Positions 9,479 through 19,258 of a DNA stretch of 38,986 bases are shown piece after piece. The stretch's first letter is position 1. Each line of letters starts with the position of its first letter. The position numbers were made by a program, and so were the translations under genes. The notes under the pieces were generated by a model. That model worked only from the letters and a program-made list of their open reading frames with translations, was not told the origin of the DNA and ran no database searches. Location: assembly GCA_003427395.1 (NCBI GenBank), contig BFEA01000849.1, positions 105,807 through 144,792 of the forward strand. The letters run 5' to 3'. Source of the DNA: Chara braunii (lineage: Eukaryota; Streptophyta; Charophyceae; Charales; Characeae).

Positions 9479-9880
9479 CAAGTTGCAGAATAAACCCATA
9501 AGTTGCCAAAATGCCCCTGAAAGATGTGGGTAGAGCGGAATGCCCTTTTGGCTGAAATCTGTCGGTTATGCCCCTGTCAGGCCGCTGTGCAAATTTGCAT
9601 TCTGGACCTGGCCGCTTGGGCCTTCGCCTTTTGCAACCGGGCCTTGGAAAAGTTAGCAAGTACAGAGGCATTTTGCAAAGTTGGACAGTGCTCGGTAGGG
9701 ATATATTGCAAAGATGGGGGCTCCAACCGACACCAGGGGTATTTCACAAAACATTTTCTTTTGTAAGAGGGGCATTCCGCTCTACTCCCATCTTTTTGGG
9801 GCCTTTTCGCATATACCTCAACTTACGGGGGTATTTTACAACTCATGGGGACATTTTGGCATATATCTCGACTTCTTTCT
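9479..9880. mobile_element. Element with complex inverted repeats built from short units
   Basis: The arm 9521-9545 (AAGATGTGGGTAGAGCGGAA...) is inverted at 9770-9794 with two mismatches in 25. Outside both arms the pairing continues in blocks resembling ATAAGTTGCCAAAATGCCCC. Related words such as GGGGTATTTCAC and ATTTTGCAAAGTTGG recur between the arms. Termini made of short tandem units are known in some plant Mutator-like non-autonomous elements; the assignment here is an inference. There is no transposase. Confidence 0.5.
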
Positions 9881-10087
9881 TTTCTTCTTTGTTTTTCTTG
9901 CTCAGCCTCATCTGTCGTAATACTACCAGGGGCCTGGACCTACTAGCGAAGTATTCTACGACGTGTGACACAGTTTTATGGTTTTCTGGAAAATACAAAG
10001 TGATTTTTTATTTGCATGAATGGATCGTTTTCTGCTTTAAAAGGAATTGAAATAGCACATAAAAGTATGAAGAACAGCTGTGCACCC

Positions 10088-11357
10088 GAATTCAAGGGTG
10101 CCCCCTGGCCCCCTTGCTATTCGCTATTCAGATGGAAGGAGTCTTGAATAACATCAGGGCACACTCCCAAATCCTAGGCCTACATGCAGGGCCTTCACCC
10201 CTCAAGGTGAAAGCCCTTGCAGATGATTTATTTGTTGTTTCCCACAATACGCCTGAATCACTAGCTGCACTCAAAGCCTGCTTAGATGAGTACTCGATTT
10301 TGTCTGAAGCGACGCTAAACTGACACAAGTCTGTCTTCTTCCTCCCTAATGATTACTCGCTATGCGTGGAATGGGGTATGAAGCGTATCAATGACAACGA
10401 ATCGGAATGCTTTTGGGGCGTTCAAGTGGCCTTGAAATTCTGTACAAAGATACAAGAAAGCATCCTCACTCAAAAAGTTCTGGCTCGGATTGGCTCGTGG
10501 GGTAAAGCTCCTCATTTGCCCCTCTTCGGCCGAGCTTTGGCACTGAACAGTGCCCTATTCGCTCTCTTAGGGTATGTGGGCAGGGTTCGAGGTCTGAGCG
10601 ACTTATCTTATAATCTTATCAAACGACGAGCAGCCAAACTGCTCTGGAAACCTTATGCAGAAGAAGGAGAGGCCTTTATCTCGAAAGTTGCATGGGAGAT
10701 TCTTTGCTACCCTTGTAATGAGGGAGGTTTGGGGATGTTAGACCCACAACGACAAATCACAGCTATGCTGTGTAATTGGGTGGTTAAAGCTAGTCTTACA
10801 TCCCCCCCACCTCATTGGGCATGTTTGGCTGAGACACTTCTGAGTCGTGAATGAAATTTGCAACGACCAGAGGATATCTGGATCTGTATTCAGTTATTCT
10901 CTTATCAGAGAAGACAGATCAAATCGTCACTCTGGGCAATGATTATCAAAGCCTGGAAAAGACTCAGGCCCACCATCTGGTCAGAACCGCGCTCAAAAGC
11001 CGAAGTGCTAGCTCAACCCCTTTTTGAGAACACCAAAATTCAAGACCAATCGGGGAACTGGTTGGGGCCGACTCCTCCACTGCGAGTTTCGACCGCTCAT
11101 GGATTGAAAGGGGTGTCCTGCGGATAAAAGACATATGGGAGTCAATCAAGGGTGTATGGAAAACTGAAACTGAGTTGAAGCAGCAGTTGGGCCAAATACG
11201 ATTGGTGGAGAATAGGAAACAGACAATAATCAGAGCGATCCCGCTGCAATGGAAACAAATCTTGGCCCCGGACGGGGTTGACCCGCCAGGGACGTGGTTT
11301 GCAGACATGGAACCCCCTTTGCAGCAAGTGTGGAAACTGATTTCACTAGATGAGAAC
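10088..11357 (+). pseudogene. LINE B: truncated ORF2, reverse transcriptase to C-terminal region
   Basis: The frame opens inside the reverse transcriptase at QGCPLAPLLFAIQME (from about 10093). It continues through the ADD box ALADDLFVV (catalytic Asp pair 10222-10227), LFGRALALNSALFALLG, KLLWKPY and GGLGMLDPQ. Two in-frame TGA codons (10321-10323 and 10855-10857) break it. A frameshift near 11090 moves the reading into the next frame, where WIERGVLRIKDIWESIKG continues to about 11350. Every block aligns in order with minus-strand LINE D, so the two are related. The 5' end is lost within the reverse transcriptase and the 3' end is cut by another repeat at about 11358. It is not functional. 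Confidence 0.85.
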
Positions 11358-11770
11358 AGTAGGCGTTGTCGCGCGCGGCGGTCCCACACCCAGACGCAAA
11401 GTAGTTTAGTGTCGGACCTCACAGTCGTGTCACACAGGAGTATCCTTTTGTCACTCGTAACGAAACACCACTCCGACCGTGCGCGCGTGCTATACCTCCC
11501 GCGACTCCCTACGACAGGTTAGGGAACCCGCGAGGTACAACATACCTCCACCTGCGGGAGCTGTCACCATCCCTTAGGTGGGCGTATCCCTGTTGAGCTA
11601 CTGACCCACGTGCGAAGGCTTTTACATGCAATCGCAGAGGTAGGCCAGCCGAGGACGTTTTCTCGATCGCCGTAGCATAGGCATACGCACGGTAGAACGC
11701 CTTAGGACTGACCCGTACGTCGTGCCCCGAGATACTAACTCCCCGGACCGACTATCTAATCAGGTCGACC
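11358..11770 (-). mobile_element. Dispersed GC-rich element, copy 1, inserted in LINE B
   Basis: From GTCACACAGGAG (about 11427) onward this aligns with 34302-34660: shared blocks include GCTATACCTC / GCCATACCTC, CCCTACGACAGG, GGTGGGCGTATCCC, GAGCTAC, CAATCGCAGAGGT and CCAGCCGAGG. On the minus strand AGTAGCTCAACAGGGATACG resembles a pol III A box, but no clear B box follows. It may be a SINE with a decayed tRNA-like head. It interrupts LINE B homology, so it is probably the later insertion. Confidence 0.55.
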
Positions 11771-11937
11771 TTTTCAGACAGTCTTCCACGCTTAACTAAT
11801 TATGACAATGACTCTATGTTCTCCTTTGTTGACTTTATGAGAAAAGCTAGAGTCAAACTCTTTGTAATCTCTCGTTCTCTCAAACAGAAACCTAGTCAAA
11901 TGACTTTCTGAGCCCCGACCAGCTACGATCTCTCTCT

Positions 11938-11938
<1 letters not shown>

Positions 11939-12014
<76 letters not shown>

Positions 12015-12041
12015 AATATATATATATATATATATATATAT
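11939..12041 (+). repeat. Poly(A) tract followed by (TA)n
   Basis: About 73 consecutive A are followed by about 15 TA units. It may be the retrotransposon tail of LINE B or of the element inserted in it; a TA repeat commonly grows next to such tails. A short GTAT repeat follows at 12062-12081. Confidence 0.85.
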
Positions 12042-13115
12042 CATCAAATAGAACTGCCCGGTATATGTATGTATGTATGTAAGTCAGGGGAGCTGAATGA
12101 GCGGTGGACCTCACTTTCACGATTGTTGTGTCCCTAGCCCGAATATCTCAGACGATCCCAAATTCAGAAGACAACACAAATGTCCAACACCTGTGCAAAT
12201 GCAAGAAATCACATACACACATACAGATGCAGACATAGAATGCGCTACAAGCGTCAACCTTTAACCCATTCATAACAAGCCACTCACGCCCCAAAACCTT
12301 GAAAGACAACATTCCTTCCTAAACCCGCCTCCTTTTACCCCAGCCCTTCACATTTTCAAAGACCTCTGAGTGTGATGTGGACAATTTTAGGCATAGATAC
12401 AGAGAAAGATTTATCTGTTTCCTTCTCGGGTCTTGTCTTAGGTGTGGGTATCGAGCCAAATGGAAGTTGAGTCAGAATTTTACCGACCTGTTATCTAGAG
12501 ATAACAAAATTTGCAGTTCCTTACGGATTTCTTCCGTAGTCCTCTCCAAGAGTGATGAACCTGTAGACACAACACAGTCCAAAAGAAGTTTAACATCCCT
12601 TTTCCCCTAAACTGGGATCTAGAATATTTCTCTCAGACTTGTGCCCTCTTTCTGTCTTCTATCCTTAACTATCTGTTCGGGCTATTGCCTCTTTCGGTTT
12701 AGGTGATGAACCATTGTTCATCCCATTTTGTCATGAGACGCAGTAATTCCTTCGAACTATCTCCTTCCCATCCTCCTTGAGATTATCTTTCTGAGTTTCC
12801 CTTCCTTTTTCCAACACACATGAACACATCGCGAATCCAATCTTGTGGAAAGAAATCTCATGGAGGGAAATCAACTCAAATGTTCCAAGGTAAACGGGTA
12901 GTCTTTCTGAGGCAAGATCTCACTTTTCCCCTCTCAGTAGAATCAGAGATCATTAGTTAGGACTGAATGATGCAGATTGTGGAGAAAGTTAGCGGTGGTA
13001 TGGCAGACCATTCAGGATTTATCCACTTTTTTACTGGCGCCTGTTTGGCAAAAGGCAAACCTTGTGGGCCTTGGCCCTCTGTGTGTTGAAGCACAATTGG
13101 CAGCAGGCTTAACCC
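12042..13115. other. No recognisable gene
   Basis: Unassigned AT-leaning DNA on both strands with only short open frames and no structured repeats that I can see. Confidence 0.45.
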
Positions 13116-13119
13116 ATGG

Positions 13120-14235
13120 CTGGTTACTGATAAGGCAGGTTTTTCGTGACACCTTGCTACTCTTATCATTGGCTAGTCACTGATAAGGCATGTTTCATAG
13201 AACCCTGCCACTCTTATCTCTGAATAGACATAAATAAGGCAGACCACCAGGAACCTCGTTACTCTTATCACTGAATGAATGCGTGAACCTATCAGCGTTA
13301 AGGCAGGTGTCATTGAAACCTCGCTACTCTTATACCAGACTAGTCGCTGATAAGGCAGGTTTCCCTGCTACGCTTATCACTGGCTAGACATCAATAAGGC
13401 GGGTGTCCAAGGAACCTTGCTGCTATTATCACTGAAAGAATGCGTGAACCTATCAGCGATAAGGCAGGTGTCCTTGAAACCTCGCTACTCTTATATCAGA
13501 CTAGTCACTGATAAGGCAGGTTTCCCTGTTACTCTTATCACTGGCTAGACATCAATAAGGCAGGTGTTCAAGGAACCTTGCTACTCTTATCACTTAATGA
13601 GTGCTAGGCTGATCACCGATAAGGCAGGTGTCCTTGAAACCTCGCTACTCCTATATCAGACTAGAAACTGATAAGGCAGGTTTCCCTGATACTCTTATCA
13701 CTGGCTAGACATCAATAAGGCGGGTGTCCAAGGAACCCTGTTACTCTTACCACTGACAGAATGTTAGGCTGATCAATGATAAGGCAGGTATCCTTGAAAC
13801 CTCGCTACTCTTATATCAGACTAGTCATTGATAAGGCAGGCTTCCCCTACTACTCTTATCATTAACTAGTCATCAATAAGGCGGGTGTCCAAGGAACCCT
13901 GCTACTCTTATCATTGACTGGGTGTGAGGCTGATCACTGATAAGGCAGGTGTCCTTGAAACCTCGCTACTCTTATATCAGACTAGTCACTGATAAGGCAG
14001 GTTTTCCCTGCTACTCTTATCACTGGTTAGACCTCAATAAGGGGGGTGTCCATGAAACCTTGCTATTCTTATCACTGACTCAGTGTAAGGTTCATCGGTG
14101 GTAAGGCAGAAATCTTTTCATGGAGCCTCGCTACTCTTATCACTGACTAGTCGTTGATAAGGCAGGTTTCATAGACTCTGCTACTCTTATCATGCGACCA
14201 GTCACTGATAAGGCAGGCTTCATGCGACCCTGCAA
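13120..14235 (+). repeat. Tandem array with 160-bp higher-order repeat of GATAAG words
   Basis: The block CCTTGAAACCTCGCTACTC recurs at about 13311, 13472, 13632, 13792 and 13953, a spacing of 160-161 bases. Each 160-bp unit contains three related subunits; successive ATAAGG sites are spaced 44, 64 and 52 bases (13511, 13555, 13619, 13671). A subunit reads roughly CTACTCTTATCACTGACTAG then TCACTGATAAGGCAGG, so CTTATC and GATAAG face each other around ACTAGT. The edges are more diverged than the centre, as expected for unequal exchange. No coding frame spans it. Confidence 0.93.
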
Positions 14236-14709
14236 CTCTTACCCCCACACAAGCCTTGTCGACAGGCCAAGTCATTGCCTTTGAGGCCATTCGAGCCTTG
14301 AACCGTTGTCAGTTTTGAGGATTTATGCTGGATTAGATGCGTCATGAGGATTGATCGGTGTGATTCATGATAGTTGATCATAACAAGCTCAAATCAACAT
14401 ATACCCATCATTGTTTTAGGCTATGTATAGAGAGAATGATTATGGGAAGTCGATCCCTTGCATCCACATTTCCAAGAAACGCTCACACAGCAAGATCGCT
14501 ATACCCCGAAGCAATCAGTTACCTTTTTCGCCAAACATTTCACCCAGCCAGCTTTTCTCTACCTACACTTTTTACAATCCAAGACTTCAGTCCATCCTTT
14601 AGCCCTTGAAGAAATACTGATCCTGCATTCCTAGCCCTTGTGAGCACCGTTATGGATAATAGCCTATTTGTCCTGAAACAACAACTGGATCGAAGTAGCG
14701 TACCTTAGT
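14236..14709. other. No recognisable gene
   Basis: Unassigned. The open frame at 14367-14609 has no recognised motif. Confidence 0.4.
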
Positions 14710-14760
14710 GTTCCCTGCCTCCAGAGTTCCGCCTGAACTCCGGCAGAGCTCCCGCAATCG
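14710..14760 (+). ncRNA. Structured 51-nt element, copy 1 (covarying hairpin)
   Basis: The outer stem CTGCC/GGCAG encloses an inner stem GAGTTC/GAACTC with loop CGCCT, followed by the conserved tail AGCTCCCGCAATCG. A second copy at 37693-37743 has the same length and the same outer stem, but its inner stem is changed on both sides so that pairing is mostly kept. It is called as a possible RNA element only because of these paired changes; expression is not shown. Confidence 0.4.
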
Positions 14761-15021
14761 CCCTGTCATCGGTCATATACAACTCATGCAATCGATTGCT
14801 GGCTCTTAGGGTTAGCTGAGGTCAGGGTTAACTCAACGGGGATCAGACCCTAATCAATAAGTCGGGGAGGCATGTATCTAAGAGGACCGCACAAAGACAA
14901 GTATGGAGGAGTATGGAGAAGGTGGGTACCATGATAGCGTCTCCCTCCTCTCTAATACCCCATACTCTCCTTCTCTGGCCCTGTATGATGCCTAATGATA
15001 ACAATCAGAATAACAACATAA
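14761..15021. other. No recognisable gene
   Basis: Unassigned. A 12-bp palindrome GCAATCGATTGC lies near 14788. Confidence 0.4.
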
Positions 15022-15030
15022 AATAATAAC

Positions 15031-15093
<63 letters not shown>

Positions 15094-15145
15094 GGTAATA
15101 ATAAGTAATAATAGCAATAATAACCATAATAATAATAATTGCGAG
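15022..15145 (+). repeat. AAT microsatellite
   Basis: (AAT)n with a few AAC, GGT and AGT interruptions towards the right end. Minus-strand open frames over it are Leu, Ile or Tyr runs. Confidence 0.95.
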
Positions 15146-15339
15146 GCATACGAGTGTGACGATATACAGAAACCAAGTTGCGAAATCACACAGATGTCCG
15201 AGTGGAGATGTACAGACAGAGCACAATAGCCCATAAAATTCGTCAAAATGGGCCACCATAAAGAAGTAATGAACCAACACTCGTGCCCATGGGCCCCATC
15301 AACACACCTTTCAAGGTTGCTCCTTTCTGCCTGAATCTG

Positions 15340-16075
15340 TGCCTTCTCTATGTACGTTACCGTGTATGTTACAATCTGTACCTCACTGTGTATCTCACGC
15401 TTCGTGTCACACTGGGTGCGTCACAGTTTGTATCTTGCTGTGTATGCTACAGCCTCTGTCACACTGTGTACATCACAACCTGTATTTTATTGTGCATGCC
15501 TATGTCACACTGCGTATGTCACAACCTGTGTCAGTGTGTATGTCACAGTGTTTTCACTGTATCTGCTCCACTGTGTCTATGTGCGCCACAGTGTCACCGT
15601 CATTATCTCAGTACCTGTAGGTGTGCTTTTAGTATCTGCGTGACTATCACAATATCTGTGTGTTTGTCACAGTGACAGTGTGTGCAGTGTGTACGTGACC
15701 GTGCACTGTGTCTGTGCACCGTGTAAGACAGTGCGTCACTGTGCATCTGTAGGTCATGGTGCAACCGTGTGTGTCACAGTGTGTGTTTGTCCCACTGTGA
15801 CTGTGTGTGTCACAGTGTCTGGGTCTGTTCCACTGTGACTGTGTATGTCATAGTGTCTGTGTTTGTCCCACTGTGTATGCGTGTTTTTCACCGTGCAAGT
15901 GTCATTGTGTGTCTGTGTGACAGTGACACTGTGTACTTATCTGTTTACAGCGTTTTCGTCATCGTGTCTATGCCTTTGAGTGAATGCGTTTGCATGTCAC
16001 AGAGTGATTGTCGCCATGTGACTGTGTGTTTATGTCACAGTCTGTGTCTGACTGCCCAATCTGTCTGACTGTCTA
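15340..16075 (+). repeat. Degenerate TGTGTCACAG-type minisatellite
   Basis: Hundreds of bases are built from variants of TGTGTATGTCACAGTGTGTC. A clearer unit of about 40 bases recurs at 15788-15880 (CCCACTGTGACTGTGT then GTCACAGTGTCTG). GTCAC/GTGAC and CACTGTG give many short inverted pairs. All three plus frames stay open for 90-130 codons because the motif lacks TAA/TAG; these are not genes. Confidence 0.8.
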
Positions 16076-16172
16076 GTCCGTCCGCTTGTCTGGTTCAGTC
16101 TGCCTGCACATCAGTGCTTGTCTTGATAGGTCTGCGTCTGTCCGTGTGTGCTTGTTACTGTGTATTCGTCTT

Positions 16173-16292
16173 CCCGGTGTGTCTGTTACCCGGTATATCT
16201 GTTCACCCGGTATTGTTTGTCCGCCCGGTATGTCTGTTTACCCTGTATTGTCTATTCGCCCGGTATGTCTGTTCACCCGGTATTGTCTGTTC
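16173..16292 (+). repeat. Minisatellite, 17+18-bp dimer
   Basis: Seven units starting CCCGG alternate between CCCGGTATGTCTGTTCA (17 bases) and CCCGGTATTGTCTGTTCG (18 bases), giving a 35-bp higher-order period. Confidence 0.9.
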
Positions 16293-16547
16293 CTCTTTCC
16301 CTCTTCTCTCTTTCCGTGTGTGTGTGGGTGGGTGAGTGCACAATATCGTGTATAGGATATTCAGGGCGATCCGGTGTGTGTGAACAGTGGGTTGTTTGTC
16401 GCTGAGTCGCCATTGCCAGTGAAAGTGAACTCTCATTTGGATGCCATATCTCTGAGTATTGAGTGAGTGCGTGTCGCCTGTTTGCTGCGCTACTATTTGC
16501 ATACATGTAAAGCGTAAATGAGAACGAGTCTGATTGCAATAAATAAC

Positions 16548-16597
<50 letters not shown>

Positions 16598-16751
16598 CAA
16601 CAATAATAATAATATGATAATAATAATAACAGACCAACAACAGACTTGCATCACGAGTTTTACCAAATAAGATTACAGCAAAAACTCAGACTTTGACAAT
16701 GCTGACATAGTTTCATTATGATTAACACAGAAACCATGTCTTTATCTATCT

Positions 16752-16764
16752 GGCGCTCAGCGCC
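16752..16764. promoter_or_regulatory. 13-bp GC palindrome, first of five in the array
   Basis: GGCGCTCAGCGCC here; GGCGCTCGGCGCC at 17757-17769, 18599-18611, 19073-19085 and 19259-19271. A looser form GGCGCTATGCGCC lies at 17359-17371. The arms GGCGC/GCGCC never change although neighbouring bases do. It always sits directly before the exon-like cassette. It might be a protein-binding site or part of a splice-site hairpin; neither is shown. Confidence 0.5.
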
Positions 16765-16767
16765 CAG

Positions 16768-16877
16768 ACTACAGATGGCAGATCCTACCTAGCCTATACT
16801 CCAATGTCGAAGTTGACGATAACAACTCCCCGAAGTACGATTAGATCTCGATTGATGTCGTCCGCCTCAAGCACCAG
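16768..16877 (+). other. Exon-like cassette E1
   Basis: It lies between an acceptor-like GCGCCCAG and the donor-like CAG|GTAGGT, and is 110 bases long. In the frame matching the other copies it reads DYRWQILPSLYSN, then DDNNSPKYD, a TAG stop, then ISIDVVRLKHQ. A second frame (TTDGRSYLAYTPMSK...) is open throughout. Whether it is translated is unknown. Confidence 0.4.
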
Positions 16878-17480
16878 GTAGGTTTCTTACCTCACTCACA
16901 ATCTCGACCCCAACTCTCAGATGCCACTAGCACCCAAGGATCACCACGCATCCTATCTGGTTATAGGCAGGCAAGCCCGGTCGTGGTGGCCTGCTATCCT
17001 CCTGCCCACAACTTCAAGTTTTGTGTGAGGCCTGTGTATGCATCTGACTCAGTCTGTTTGTCCCTGTATGTACAATTTCTGTATGTCTGCTTCTGTTTGT
17101 CTGTCCTCATCCGTACCTACATGTCTGACCATCTTGTTCTCGTTGGTCCGTGTCTGTCGTTCTGTCTGTGCGTGAGTGTGTGTGTGTAGAATGTGTGCGC
17201 GGGGTATCCAAGGATGATCCGGTTTGAAGTTTGAAGTGAATAGTGGTGTCGGACTCAGTGACAAGAGTCGCGATGCGTGGGTGCTGATGCACCAAAGTCT
17301 GTTGAATCAACCTGAATCTGAACAGTGTTTTGGTTTCCACATCTTCGTGCTTTGAGCTGGGCGCTATGCGCCAGTGTGATTCACCATCTGTTTGTATGCA
17401 TGCGTAGTGAAGAAGTGAGCGAGTCTAATTGTAAAACAATAATAGTAATAATAATAATGATAATAATAATAATAATAATG

Positions 17481-17556
<76 letters not shown>

Positions 17557-17771
17557 AAATGTAAGAAAAAAAAGCAATAGCGTACTTCAGAAACCAAGCA
17601 GCATCATATACATAAGACCTTATAGTCGTGACCTCGAACCTACAGCAGTATTGCATCACAAGTTTTTCCAAATAAAAACATAACAAAAGTTCATAATTGA
17701 CACTGCTGGAATAGGCTCATCATCACCAACGGAGAACCAATGTTGCTATCCTATCTGGCGCTCGGCGCCAC

Positions 17772-17881
17772 ACTACAGATGGCAGATCCTATCTGGCCTA
17801 CTCTACGATGCCGGTGATGACGTCAACAGCTCCCCGGAGTACGAGAAGATCTCGGACAATGCCGCACTCATCAAGCACCAG
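17772..17881 (+). other. Exon-like cassette E2
   Basis: It is 110 bases, ending CAG|GTATGT. Fully open in the shared frame: YRWQILSGLLYDAG, then DDVNSSPEYEKIS, then DNAALIKHQ. Nearly all codons in the second half end in G or C (for example GAC GTC AAC AGC TCC CCG GAG TAC), a bias that favours this frame being coding. The acceptor-side CCCAG is changed to CCACAC, leaving ACTACAG as the only nearby AG. I recognise no domain. Confidence 0.45.
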
Positions 17882-17965
17882 GTATGTCTCTCGCCCCACT
17901 CACAACCTCGTTTCGCACACGCTGAGGCCACGTGTACCCATTGATCATCGCGCACATCTCCTCTC

Positions 17966-17968
<3 letters not shown>

Positions 17969-18019
<51 letters not shown>
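17969..18019 (+). repeat. CT microsatellite in the array
   Basis: About 25 CT units downstream of E2, between the cassette donor and the next block X. Confidence 0.95.
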
Positions 18020-18022
<3 letters not shown>

Positions 18023-18363
18023 GTTGTTCGTATGTGTCTGTCTCAGACACACACACACACCAACGTCTGTAGGCGGTGTGTGTGTGCATGTGAGGTACAG
18101 AGTGAGTGCGTGTGGGATATCCAGGGTGGTCCGATGTATGTGAACAAAGTGTAGCTTGGGCGCTGAGTCGCCATAGCCAGTGAAAGTGAACTCTTATCTG
18201 ACTGCCATATCTCTGAGTATTGAGTGGGCGCATGTCGCCGGTTTGCTGTGTTGTTGTTTATATACATGAAAAGTGTGAATGAAAGTGAGTCTGATTACTC
18301 GCTAGTAATACTACTACTACTACTACTACTACTAATAATAAATAATAAATAATAATAATAATA

Positions 18364-18403
<40 letters not shown>

Positions 18404-18614
18404 TATGCAAGGAAGATAAGCAATAACGAACTTCAATAATCAAACAGCATCACCTACACAGACCGGATAGTCATGACCTCGAAACAACAATAGAATTGCA
18501 TCACGTGTTTCACCAAGTGAGGACACCAAGAGCTCAATTTTTATAATGTTGATGTAGTCTCATCATCATCCCGAAGAACCAGAGTTGATATCCTACCCGG
18601 CGCTCGGCGCCCAG

Positions 18615-18721
18615 TCTACATATGGCATCCTATCTAGCCTATCTATAATGCAGTTGGTGACGTCAACAGCTCCCCGAAGTACGAGTCGATCTCGGCCAAT
18701 GCTGTTCGCATGCAACACCAG
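18615..18721 (+). other. Exon-like cassette E3
   Basis: It is 107 bases, ending CAG|GTATGT. Two small deletions (2 and 1 bases) relative to E2 disturb the first third and leave a TAG there, but together they restore the frame, giving NAVGDVNSSPKYESIS then ANAVRMQHQ. Confidence 0.4.
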
Positions 18722-18797
18722 GTATGTCTCTCGCACCTCTCACAACCTCGGTCCCCAACTCACAGATGCCACATTCATCCTAGGACCACTATGCGCC

Positions 18798-18874
<77 letters not shown>

Positions 18875-19088
18875 GCAATGAAAATAAGCAACAGAGAGAT
18901 GACAATTCCAGATTACACCATGGCATTGAAGGCCAGATAATATCGCAGTGTCCAGAGAGTAGCATTGCGGCAATATAACAACAATGAAGAATCGTAACTC
19001 TGAAAGCCAATGTCAATGAGAGTTTGCTCTCGCCACCACCAACATGAGTATCCAGCCCCTATCTCCTTACCTGGCGCTCGGCGCCCAG

Positions 19089-19200
19089 CCTACTCCCCAC
19101 ACAGCTACTACTACCTACTAATTGACAATGCGATTGTTGACATCATCGACAATCCGAAGTACTTGAAGATGTCGCCCATACAGACCATCGCCAATACAAG
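19089..19200 (+). other. Exon-like cassette E4, most diverged
   Basis: It is 112 bases, ending ACAAG|GTAAGT, a consensus donor. It reads YSPHSYYYLLIDNAIVD, then IIDNPKYLKMS, then PIQTIANTR. It shares with E1-E3 the core (S/N)PKY-x-x-(I/M)-S. Its 3' phase differs by one base from E1-E3. Confidence 0.4.
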
Positions 19201-19258
19201 GTAAGTGCCCTCACATCACCAATATCATCATCACTAACCCAACGTCGGTATCCTGCCC

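Noticed and set aside
10093-11140. TGA read as tryptophan (altered genetic code)
   Set aside because: TGG is used freely for Trp in the same frames, TAG and TAA also interrupt LINE D, and frameshifts are present. Decay explains it better.
11923-12120. Phe-rich minus open frame
   Set aside because: It is the poly(A) and TA tract read backwards.
13120-14235. CRISPR-like repeat array
   Set aside because: The spacing is irregular (44, 64, 52 bases), the intervening sequence is itself repeated, and the setting is eukaryotic with no cas genes.
15283-15675. Cys-rich protein gene
   Set aside because: The reading comes from a degenerate TGTGTCACAG repeat that is open in all three frames.
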